This document shows positions 7,153-14,317 of a stretch of 14,317 nucleotides of DNA, in pieces. This stretch comes from an uncultured Eubacterium sp. GTDB taxonomy: Bacteria; Bacillota; Clostridia; Eubacteriales; Eubacteriaceae. The stretch is from positions 1 through 14,317 of the forward strand of contig CACZTE010000254.1 in assembly GCA_902784045.1 (NCBI GenBank), written 5' to 3'. Position 1 is the first letter of the stretch. Each line of letters starts with the position of its first letter. The notes beneath the pieces were generated by a model. That model made no database searches, was not told the origin of the DNA, and saw only the letters and a program-made list of their open reading frames with translations. Made by a program: the position numbers and the translations under genes.

Positions 7153-8808
7153 TTATGCTTTGTTGCGGTTTTTGAGAAGATAGACCCCCGCGCCGGCCAT
7201 CAAGCAAATCCCGACACCAATCATGATGTACATGCCCATGGAACCGGTGGATGGAAGAGCGCCTGATCTGGCGTTTTCAATCGTTAGGTTGACTTTACCT
7301 GTTGATGTATCTGCGCCAGTTGTGGAATTATTAATTTTCAAATTTGTGATTGCTGTGTCTACGCTTGTGGCTTCAGAAGCAAGTTCAGCGCTGATTGTAA
7401 AGTCCGTATTGGGGTTGGCAGGCATAACAAAGTTATCCGGTTGTTTTTTCTCTTTTAATGTGTATTCTCCGGCGTCAAGGCCGCGAACGGTAAAGGTGCC
7501 TGTATTGCCTGTATCCAATAATGTCGCACTTGCTTCATCTACCCCCCAACCGGTAATATTTCCATTCGTCACTTGTGCCCATTTTCCTTTAGTTTTACTG
7601 TAAAGAATAAACTGCGCGTTTTGACCTTTATCATTGTGGTTATCGCGATTAACTTTGTCGACATCCAATTCGTAAGTAAACACATACACCGTATCGGGAG
7701 GGGTAATCCCTGTGCCGGTACCACTGGGGTTGTTGGAATAGGTTAATTGAACCGTGTTAGGATTGCCGGCACCGCTCACGCTCGTGGAAGAGCCGATGAC
7801 CGCGTTTTCGTTTAATGTCGCGTTGTACTCAACAATGATTTTTGAACTGGACGTAATTCGGTTGTCAGCTTTTAAATCTGAAATAGTAACCGTAAATGTG
7901 TTGCCCGTTCCTATAGCGGATGTAGGACTTGCATTAATTTTATATTTGTCATTTGTGCTTGATACATTGCCGTCTACATCAACATAAACATTAATCGAGT
8001 TAAGATCTGGTGTCAATCCGTTGCTATAGGTATCGCTAAAGATATATTGATAGGCGGTATACTGACCATAATTGTCCGGAAGCGTTCCTGTTAATTGGAA
8101 TGGAACCGTGTCACCGATATTGTAATCCGCCGCGTCCTGCCAATTCCCGGCGGCATCGGATGCGGTGTTAACTTTTTTCTGAACGGTTGGTACATTCCCT
8201 TTAGGACTGACTTCCACATCGCTTCCCGCCATTTTTAAAATCATATCCGAAACAAAATCGCTCTCCGTGCCGGGCGATGCCGAGTCGACAATCAGATAAT
8301 ATCCGGGAGTATTTACACTAGCAGTATAAACACCATTATTGAGGGTTAACGGAATCGCTGCCGGGGAATTATCTTGAATGGATTCTTTCACAATTTGAGC
8401 GAATAATTTCGCGTCATTCGAGTTATTATTAATGGTATCGATCATATAGGCGACTTTGCCGGCCTGAGCTTTTGATGTTTCAGCATCAATTGTGCCTGAG
8501 ATAACTGTCGGAGCATCATTACTATCCAATTTTCCCTGAACCGCAGGACTGAAATTAGCTTTATTGTCCAGCAGCTTTTGAACCACACGATTACCAAAAG
8601 CAGAGTCCGACCATTCAACTTCAGAGATTTTATTATTGGTCGCATCATACTGCCCTTTAAAAATCTGATAAGCATTGTAGCTGTGTCCTGATGTCGGTTG
8701 ATTCCCCGGCTTAACCGTAATGGTAAAGGCGAAAGCCGACCCGCCAAAGGCCACCATCAGCAGCAGTGCCGTGATCGCCGCGAATAAACAATGTTTCACG
8801 TGTTTCAT
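7153..8808 (-). CDS. Major (backbone) pilin, Spa/FimP type, LPSTG
   Basis: A secreted 551-residue pilin predicted to form the shaft. Order: signal peptide (1-27, ending AFA); N-terminal domain (to about 195) with SYNAYQIFKG; pilin motif EVSPKGNVP, whose Lys203 is the likely acceptor for polymerisation (Ser replaces the usual Tyr of YPK); D2 isopeptide domain with Lys211/212 in VQKKV and Asn360 in YSNNP; D3 domain with Lys385, E-box YTLKEKKQP (Glu453) and Asn512; sorting signal LPSTG (519-523); a membrane helix; short basic tail LKNRNKA. It has the most complete shaft-type signature here and the best sorting signal, and it precedes the sortase, as FimP does in Actinomyces. The AGAAAGGAAAA sequence just before the ATG fixes the start. 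It is 64 bp from the adhesin gene with no terminator between, so the two are probably co-transcribed. Its sorting-signal DNA nearly duplicates that of the adhesin gene. Confidence 0.93.
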   Translation of the reverse strand: MKHVKHCLFAAITALLLMVAFGGSAFAFTITVKPGNQPTSGHSYNAYQIFKGQYDATNNKISEVEWSDSAFGNRVVQKLLDNKANFSPAVQGKLDSNDAPTVISGTIDAETSKAQAGKVAYMIDTINNNSNDAKLFAQIVKESIQDNSPAAIPLTLNNGVYTASVNTPGYYLIVDSASPGTESDFVSDMILKMAGSDVEVSPKGNVPTVQKKVNTASDAAGNWQDAADYNIGDTVPFQLTGTLPDNYGQYTAYQYIFSDTYSNGLTPDLNSINVYVDVDGNVSSTNDKYKINASPTSAIGTGNTFTVTISDLKADNRITSSSKIIVEYNATLNENAVIGSSTSVSGAGNPNTVQLTYSNNPSGTGTGITPPDTVYVFTYELDVDKVNRDNHNDKGQNAQFILYSKTKGKWAQVTNGNITGWGVDEASATLLDTGNTGTFTVRGLDAGEYTLKEKKQPDNFVMPANPNTDFTISAELASEATSVDTAITNLKINNSTTGADTSTGKVNLTIENARSGALPSTGSMGMYIMIGVGICLMAGAGVYLLKNRNKA

Positions 8809-8872
8809 GTCTGTTTTCCTTTCTTAAAATGTTTTTTTAATCCGTTGTGTGTTCTGTTTGTTCGCGGATCGG

Positions 8873-11800
8873 TCACCCGCTTTCATCGGTGTTCTCACCG
8901 TTTGGTTTGTCCGGCTTGCCGACGCCTTTTTTCAAGCGCCAAGCGCCGTAGCCCATCAAACCGAGGCCGATGGCCATCATGATCCACATGCCCATGGAGC
9001 CGGTGGAGGGGAGGGTGAGAGCGCTTTCCGTAGCATTTTTACGGTTGATAATGGTGCCTGTGCCTCCGAGGGGAATCGGGTTATCTGCTCCATTGGTTTT
9101 TGTCTGATTCCCGACACGATAACTGACTGCAAATCCATCAGGCGGATTAACTTCCTCAACGTAATACTCATAAAACACAGGAACTTTGACGCCGTTGATA
9201 TCTTTCAATTCACTTGTTTTCAAATTGACATAGTTAGGATCATTAGAATCAGTTGAGCTGTACCATTCCCAGTTGCTGGCGGCAGAAATTTCATAGGGTT
9301 TTGTCCATTTGGTTACGGTTGTCATCCCACCCGATGAATCTCCGCTTTCCGCAACGGTGACTTCACCTGTAAACCCACTTGAATCAGTCCATTCACTTTC
9401 ATTTTTATTTATTGATATGGTCGTATCACCATTGAGCGGACCGGTATCAAATTCATAAACGGTGGTATAATCATCAATTGTCGTCTTACTAAGATCTTTT
9501 GTCGTTCCGTTTATGTTTGCGGTCAAATTTGGTTTACTATAATTCTTGTGATAGGTGATTTTATAATGGAGCGAAGACCCGGAAGCGTAAAAATCCTCAT
9601 CAGGAATACCAATAAAGACATTGACATTGCCATTAATATTTGATCCAGTGGTCACCTTTATCGACGTGGGATTCTCAATTGTTGTCGCCTTTTGAATCAG
9701 ATTAAAGCTGATTGAATCCTGAGACGGTGTCTCCGGCGTTCCATCTTCTTTTTGCCATTCTTTGCGAACGTTGATGACATTATTGTCAAGTTTGGTGTTA
9801 ATGATACCAATTTCCCCTGAAGTAATGCCATCGTTATTGTAATAACTCGTCTGATAACCGTCTACCGGATGCTCTTTCACATAATAGGCATAAGCCACAT
9901 CAGTTGCTTGATTATCGATCGTCTCTGTGCCATAGAGGGGCAGATCCGTAATTTTTTTTTCAGAATAAGGATTAGTGGCGTCGAGCGTTACATTTTTCTT
10001 GAAAATATTATCAAAACGCTTTTGACCATTTTGAATAACTTCAACATTAGCATTGAGATTAGCCGGTTGATCGCTGTCAAGGATAATTTTCCAGTTCATT
10101 TCCCTCTGAACGACATAATCATTTAAAACATATGTTTTTCCGTCAGAAGACTTTTCAAAGGGGAGCTTTTCATCATTATCAAAGACTTTTAATTCAGTTG
10201 ACGTATCTCCGATATTGGTAATTGTCACTTTGAGTTTTGTGCCATAAGCATAGCTGCCTTCGGTCAGCGGCTTAAAGGAGTTGTCTAGCTCACTCGTCCG
10301 ATTGATTTCTTTCCGGAAAAGTTTAGCATTGACTGCGTAAAGCTTTTCTACCTGATGAACATCGAAAGTCACCGTCCCCCCACCGGCAGGAGGCGTCCAA
10401 TTGTAGTTTTTATCCATCCAAATTTTTCCAACGGTGATCTCGGTATCGCCTTCCATCTTTTGGTTGGGGCGGTCGATAGAGCTATTATTATAACAAACCG
10501 TCCCTTTGAAATCCGTCGGAAAGACTTTGGGATATTTATTCTCATCATTGTAAATATAGAAATAATAGGGTGTGCTGTTGACGATATAGCCCCTAGGCGC
10601 CTTGGTCTCCGTCAGGCGATAGGCCGTGTTAAAGGTTAGGCCGTCATCTTCGGTGAATTTGATTTGACCTTCCCCTTGCCCGCTTTCGCCGGTTGTTTTT
10701 GTTGAGGCTTGCTCGTATTGGTTGGTTGTTCTGTTATATTTTTCCAGTTTGAAGGTTGCGCCGGAGAGTTTTTCGTTGCGATTGCTGCTATCATATTTAT
10801 AAATCACAATTTCAGCATCATCGGCTGAGGAGGACGCACCACTCTCACTTATGTTGAATGGTCTTGCATTATGGGTGGTTTGTCTATGAGTTTGGATACC
10901 TTTTAAGGACGCCGTATTGTTTATATCGAAGAAAAAATCGTTATCTTTTCCGTTAGCTTTATAGATATATTCTAAAACCAAGTGTGTGTTGTCGGGCACT
11001 GTCAACTCAATGGTGTCGGTATGATTATATTGGGGGTTCCACTGATCTCTTTCCGACGTCTGATTTAAAGTATAAACCGGATTGTCAATCTTGGTTTTTT
11101 CACCATTGTTTTCCACGCGATACAGGACGACAGATTCCGGCAACAGGGTCATCGACGCATCGGAAGATGGCGTGCTGTATTTGAACTCATCCACAATCGT
11201 CAAGGTATCGCTATCTGCCAGATAATCTTTTCCTTCCGGATTAATCTCCAGGGTGTATTTTAAATTATTATTGATTGGGTTGTATTTTTTTTCTAACGCA
11301 TCATAACGATCATCTTTGCTGATCGTCTGCGTTTGGGTACGGAGGACGGGCTCACTATCACCGACTTTAACGCTAATTTGATTTTCAAAATTTTTGGTTT
11401 GATAGCCCTCTTTTGTCAGGCCGGGGATCACATCCGGCTTAACCTGGGCAGCAATATAAAAATTAAGGACTTGGCCTTTATATTGTTGAACCAGATCCGC
11501 GGGAATCGTCCATTGGACGGTGCCGCCGGTTTGGTTGTAAGTTGCCGAGATCGTTTTTTCGTTAATCGTCACGGATGCCTGTGCGCTATTATCAACGTGA
11601 TGATCTTGGTCTGCGTCACCAAATGTTTTGAAAACATGTTCAGTGTTATCTGGCGTTTGCATCGTGAGGGCATGGGTATGCTCGCTCTCATATAGATCAA
11701 CAAGAACACCATTTGTCGGATCCTTCGGCAACTGTTCCATCAATGTGATCGCCTCTGGCGTCTCATCGGGAATATGTAATTGGATTCGCCATTTGAGAAT

Positions 11801-13780
11801 CCCGGCGCCCGTTGATTGTCCGTCATCAGAAAGAGCTTTGTCATAATAGTCGTGGGTGGTTGTACCGGTGTTGCCATCGGCTCTGGCGTCAAACTTTTGC
11901 ACCAGCGGGCTGTAGGTTCCACCTGGATAAACATCCTGCGTTCCTTCCCCTGCCGTAAGCTTACCATGATTGTAATAAGTTGTTTTTGTATCGTTTGCAG
12001 GCATCGGTGCCAAAGAATGATAGCTGAAAGAAATCGGAGGAGTTCCCTTGGGAATAGTGGTTTTAGAGGTGATGGTAAAACCGGTGATCGTTGTTGGCGG
12101 CCATCCATCCCTAATGAACTCAATACGAGTTTCATCATTCCAATACTCTCCAAAAGCATCTTTGATGCTTTGTTTGAAAGCTTCTTCCGTATCAGTAGTC
12201 TCCGAGTTCGGATTAAACTTAATATATTGGTTTTGTAAATTGTCGGTATAAGTCCATGTACCTGTTGTCTCATTAGGGCGAATGTCTCCGTCTTTCGCAT
12301 CGATGGTCACCGTCCAATCCACTCTGACAAGGTTTTGACTAAATGCGTAAACCTGTTTGACGCTATCCGCTTTTTTGCTGAGCGGTTCAAAAGCCGTCCC
12401 GATCCAAGCTTTTCCAACGCCCTCATAGGGGTTGCTATTTGGCTCCTTCGGTTGTAGTTTGGCTGTATTGACAGATTCGCTTTTTCCCACATCACGCGTG
12501 GGTTCGGTTTGATAGGTGATGGTATAATTGGACTTGCTGCCGTTTGGGAATGAATAAGGCATCGTGATGGTCGTGCTCACATTATTTGAATCATTGGTTA
12601 ATGTAGCGCTTGTGATATCGCTGCCGTAAAATTGATCGGATAGCTTATAGCCTTCCAAATCCTTTCCGAGCGAATTGATTTTGATCGTCCAAGTAACTTT
12701 GCCGGTCTCACTATTATAACTACCGGACTTACTAATCATACTGACCGGCGTTTCAATTTGTCTTTCGCCATGAAGAACGTTGTTTTCTTCGTCTTTTGAA
12801 TCGGCTTCCGCTTTATTTGTCACTTTGGCGGTTGAACCGGGAGTCACGGCATCAGCGTCAACTTTGCCTTGATAGGTGATGTAATAATGGCTGTTGGCGT
12901 CCATTTTGGGAAGCTTTAAGGAAAAACTTGTATCGCTTTTGTATGAAAAATTGATGTCGGAAACTGTCTCCCCATTTCCTTTTGTGACAGTGATTCCCGA
13001 TGCTTCATTCGGAACCATACCGCCGGTCATGGTGTCTGTGATGATGACATCGTTACTGCCGGTGCCATTGTTGGAATAGATATCAATGGAATACTTGATC
13101 ATGCCATCCGCGTCAATGCTGCCCGCGGTTTTACTGACGCTTAACTGACTGCCCTGGGTTTGATTCTCATTTACGGGGACAGTGACCTTGATATTACCGA
13201 TGACAATTTCTTTTTCTCCTCCATCACTATATTTTAGCTCACTGACTTGTGCCGAAAAACGCACGGTTTGATGAATCGGCGAGCCTGCTTTGTTGTCTTC
13301 AATTTGTTTTTTGCCGTCATCATTGTTTAAGGAAATCGTAATCAAACCGGTATCACTGATGGTGTACTCTCCGACTTTTGTGTATCCAGTGATATCATAG
13401 ACATCTCCTGAAGATGCGATGAGCTTACCATCTTTTGTGATTCCCGTCACTTGATATTGGATTTTCGTTTCTTCGTCATTAAAATAACTCAACGCATTCG
13501 CCGGAATCGTGTAAGCCATGGAAAACCCGATTTGCTCCCAATTGTTAAAGGTGTGGTTACTTCCGACATTATGCCAAGTATTCCCATTATCTGCCGTATA
13601 CTGCAAAGAAACAGATTGAATATCGTTGTTTTCAATTGTGTAAGTGTTCGTCGGAGCGTCGGCTCCGGCTTTTGCCACGTCCATCGGCAACACGCACAAC
13701 AGCACCAACGCAAAAAAGCACAACAAAAAAACGTTGTGCCGGCGTTTAAACTTTTTTAAAGACATGTTCATTTTTCGCAT
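8873..13780 (-). CDS. Large LPSTG surface adhesin, predicted pilus tip protein
   Basis: A secreted 1635-residue protein, predicted to be sorted by the neighbouring class C sortase and displayed at the pilus tip. The signal peptide runs to about 37-39. Residues 40-980 are beta-rich modules with recurring cores such as VTWTIKINSLGKDL (about 362-375), VDWTVTIDAKDGD (488), LKWRIQLHIPDE (662) and LKYTLEINPEGKDYL (840). These resemble tandem Cna/Sdr-type adhesin folds, but no single family is certain. A SpaA-like domain follows (988-1080; E-box YRLTETKAPRGY, Glu1058). Two Cna_B-like domains come next (Lys1119/Asn1328 and Lys1340/Asn1579), each interrupted by a long insertion. The end is LPSTG (1590-1594), a membrane helix and the tail LKKGVGKPDKPNGENTDESG. 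No YPK-type pilin motif is evident, which fits a terminal subunit. AAGGG seven bases before the ATG supports the start. Homopolymers A9 (9952-9960) and A8 (11285-11292) lie in the frame. The ligand is unknown. Confidence 0.9.
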   Translation of the reverse strand: MRKMNMSLKKFKRRHNVFLLCFFALVLLCVLPMDVAKAGADAPTNTYTIENNDIQSVSLQYTADNGNTWHNVGSNHTFNNWEQIGFSMAYTIPANALSYFNDEETKIQYQVTGITKDGKLIASSGDVYDITGYTKVGEYTISDTGLITISLNNDDGKKQIEDNKAGSPIHQTVRFSAQVSELKYSDGGEKEIVIGNIKVTVPVNENQTQGSQLSVSKTAGSIDADGMIKYSIDIYSNNGTGSNDVIITDTMTGGMVPNEASGITVTKGNGETVSDINFSYKSDTSFSLKLPKMDANSHYYITYQGKVDADAVTPGSTAKVTNKAEADSKDEENNVLHGERQIETPVSMISKSGSYNSETGKVTWTIKINSLGKDLEGYKLSDQFYGSDITSATLTNDSNNVSTTITMPYSFPNGSKSNYTITYQTEPTRDVGKSESVNTAKLQPKEPNSNPYEGVGKAWIGTAFEPLSKKADSVKQVYAFSQNLVRVDWTVTIDAKDGDIRPNETTGTWTYTDNLQNQYIKFNPNSETTDTEEAFKQSIKDAFGEYWNDETRIEFIRDGWPPTTITGFTITSKTTIPKGTPPISFSYHSLAPMPANDTKTTYYNHGKLTAGEGTQDVYPGGTYSPLVQKFDARADGNTGTTTHDYYDKALSDDGQSTGAGILKWRIQLHIPDETPEAITLMEQLPKDPTNGVLVDLYESEHTHALTMQTPDNTEHVFKTFGDADQDHHVDNSAQASVTINEKTISATYNQTGGTVQWTIPADLVQQYKGQVLNFYIAAQVKPDVIPGLTKEGYQTKNFENQISVKVGDSEPVLRTQTQTISKDDRYDALEKKYNPINNNLKYTLEINPEGKDYLADSDTLTIVDEFKYSTPSSDASMTLLPESVVLYRVENNGEKTKIDNPVYTLNQTSERDQWNPQYNHTDTIELTVPDNTHLVLEYIYKANGKDNDFFFDINNTASLKGIQTHRQTTHNARPFNISESGASSSADDAEIVIYKYDSSNRNEKLSGATFKLEKYNRTTNQYEQASTKTTGESGQGEGQIKFTEDDGLTFNTAYRLTETKAPRGYIVNSTPYYFYIYNDENKYPKVFPTDFKGTVCYNNSSIDRPNQKMEGDTEITVGKIWMDKNYNWTPPAGGGTVTFDVHQVEKLYAVNAKLFRKEINRTSELDNSFKPLTEGSYAYGTKLKVTITNIGDTSTELKVFDNDEKLPFEKSSDGKTYVLNDYVVQREMNWKIILDSDQPANLNANVEVIQNGQKRFDNIFKKNVTLDATNPYSEKKITDLPLYGTETIDNQATDVAYAYYVKEHPVDGYQTSYYNNDGITSGEIGIINTKLDNNVINVRKEWQKEDGTPETPSQDSISFNLIQKATTIENPTSIKVTTGSNINGNVNVFIGIPDEDFYASGSSLHYKITYHKNYSKPNLTANINGTTKDLSKTTIDDYTTVYEFDTGPLNGDTTISINKNESEWTDSSGFTGEVTVAESGDSSGGMTTVTKWTKPYEISAASNWEWYSSTDSNDPNYVNLKTSELKDINGVKVPVFYEYYVEEVNPPDGFAVSYRVGNQTKTNGADNPIPLGGTGTIINRKNATESALTLPSTGSMGMWIMMAIGLGLMGYGAWRLKKGVGKPDKPNGENTDESG

Positions 13781-13806
13781 TTATATTCCCTTATTTTATA
13801 AACATT

Positions 13807-13821
13807 GATATTCGCGATATC
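13807..13821. promoter_or_regulatory. Palindrome in the adhesin leader
   Basis: GATATTCGCGATATC has 5-bp perfect arms (GATAT/ATATC) around a 5-nt centre. It lies in the presumed 5' UTR between the promoter and the ATG. It could be an operator or a small RNA hairpin; no regulator is known from this window. Confidence 0.3.
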
Positions 13822-13854
13822 ATTCAAATCCAAGTCGAGTAAAGCTGATTTATT

Positions 13855-13866
13855 CTAAAATTTTAG
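13855..13866. promoter_or_regulatory. Perfect palindrome at the presumed transcription start
   Basis: CTAAAATTTTAG is a perfect 12-bp palindrome that begins just downstream of the -10 box, where RNA polymerase starts. Its position suits a repressor operator, but in an AT-rich region it could be chance. Confidence 0.35.
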
Positions 13867-13868
13867 TT

Positions 13869-13897
13869 ATTATAATCAAAATAAGGAAAAATTTCAA
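13869..13897 (-). promoter_or_regulatory. Sigma-A-type promoter of the pilus operon
   Basis: On the - strand, TTGAAA (13897-13892) and TATAAT (13874-13869) are separated by exactly 17 bases. The -10 is perfect and the -35 matches consensus at 4 of 6 positions (5 of 6 if the window is read as TTGAAA against TTGACA). The predicted start near 13862 gives a leader of about 80 nt before the adhesin ATG. This is the best promoter seen in the window. Confidence 0.75.
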
Positions 13898-13983
13898 TAT
13901 GATTTAAGGGTAAAAAAATCGGTATTTCGGGTATATTTTGAAAAAATTTTCGGTTGATTTCATATAAATATGGAAAAATTTTC
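13885..13983. repeat. Three A5-6/T3-4 tract repeats at the promoter
   Basis: Near-identical GGAAAAATTTC-like elements occur at 13885-13895, 13940-13951 and 13972-13983. Their A/T junctions are about 55 and 32 bp apart, near five and three helical turns. The innermost overlaps the -35 box. They may curve the DNA, act as UP elements or bind a regulator. Confidence 0.4.
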
Positions 13984-14087
13984 AAAAAGGTAAAAAACAT
14001 TTGCGAAGCGCGGTGGGATTTGAAAGCTTGTCGAGCATAACCGCTCACAGGCGTTTCGCGCCGCATGGCAAAGCCCATCATTCAGCA

Positions 14088-14115
14088 AGGCTCCCCTTCA
14101 TGATGAGGGAAGCCT
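14088..14115. repeat. Hairpin repeat upstream of the pilus locus
   Basis: AGGCT-C-CCCTT (14088 onward) pairs with GAGGG-A-AGCCT (ending 14115) with one mismatch and a wobble, around a small loop. No T-tract follows on either strand. The CTCCCCTT core is shared with the double-hairpin repeat at 7031-7078, but overall similarity is limited. Confidence 0.4.
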
Positions 14116-14261
14116 CGCGTTAAAAATTGCTTTTTCAAGAAACAAAATCTCAAAACGGTCCGCGGTGAAAGTCGATATTTGAGAATAACGCGCTCAACGA
14201 AAAATTCAATTTGAAACCCAGCTCACCCGAGTTTCTTCCTGAATCATTCATCATTCAGCGC

Positions 14262-14317
14262 TTAGGCTTCCGCCACTTCCTTCATCGATTGAATCAGATA
14301 GCTCATAGACGTCGCGC
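14262..14317 (-). CDS. Possible C-terminal end of an upstream gene, unknown
   Basis: Reading in from the right edge on the - strand, 17 codons end in TAA (14264-14262). The translated end MSYLIQSMKEVAEA looks like an amphipathic helix typical of a real protein C-terminus. The segment is too short to identify and could be chance. If real, the gene runs in the same direction as the pilus locus and ends about 480 bases before it. Confidence 0.3.
   Translation of the reverse strand, partial: ATSMSYLIQSMKEVAEA

Larger units (their letters stand above)
13781..14261. other. AT-rich regulatory region upstream of the pilus locus
   Basis: This stretch of about 480 bases has no convincing gene. It holds the adhesin promoter, a leader of about 80 nt, two palindromes and A/T-tract repeats (13781-13985), then a more GC-balanced part (13990-14261) with a hairpin repeat and a small inverted repeat CTGAAT/ATTCAG (14239-14258) that lacks a T-tract. 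A 72-codon - strand frame across 13863-14081 overlaps the promoter and is judged non-coding. Confidence 0.6.

Noticed and set aside
11740..12300. 186-codon - strand frame inside the adhesin gene
   Set aside because: It is on the same strand as the adhesin but in another frame. No motif or start signal, and it would require overlapping a continuous 1635-codon gene.
13863..14081. 72-codon - strand frame upstream of the adhesin
   Set aside because: It crosses the consensus promoter and A/T tracts, and its first part is repeat-like sequence. No ribosome binding site; judged non-coding.

Overview
The window looks like chromosome of a Gram-positive bacterium of the Bacillota (Clostridia- or Negativicutes-like, mid GC). 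The grounds are cell-wall sorting signals, a class C sortase, purine-rich ribosome binding sites and intrinsic terminators throughout. I cannot name a genus from sequence alone.

Layout. At the left edge (1-1644, + strand) lies most of an L-ribulokinase gene (araB), truncated only at its first few codons and closed by an intrinsic terminator. A non-coding stretch of about 440 bases follows, ending in a bidirectional terminator (2003-2040) that separates convergent transcription. From 13780 down to 2086, on the - strand, is a complete sortase-assembled (Spa/Fim-type) pilus locus. In order of transcription it holds a 1635-residue LPSTG adhesin (predicted tip), a 551-residue LPSTG backbone pilin, a class C sortase, a 545-residue pilin with a GPKTG sorting signal, and a 619-residue pilin-like protein with an NAKTG signal. 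The first three genes match the tip-shaft-sortase order of known fimbrial operons such as Actinomyces fimQ-fimP-srtC1. The last two are paralogues of each other and look like an added accessory or basal module. A strong sigma-A-type promoter (13869-13897) lies upstream of the adhesin, with palindromes and A-tracts around it. The right edge may hold the last 17 codons of another - strand gene.

How the genes work together. The sortase should cleave the sorting signals and join the subunits covalently through pilin-motif lysines: 551 as shaft, 1635 as tip, and 545 and 619 as ancillary or wall-anchoring subunits. A terminator-like hairpin between the shaft gene and the sortase gene would keep enzyme levels below structural protein levels. 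Tandem terminators and a 307-bp gap make the 619 gene a probable separate transcription unit.

The most interesting points are: two sorting-signal classes beside one sortase; apparent coordinated loss of isopeptide-forming lysines in the 619 protein; large insertions inside the adhesin's Cna_B-like domains; homopolymer tracts (A9, A8, T8) in two surface-protein genes; acidic cytoplasmic tails only on the predicted terminal subunits; and an apparent base-composition shift between the adhesin/shaft pair and the rest. No regulator, mobile-element gene, CRISPR array, rRNA or tRNA was recognised.
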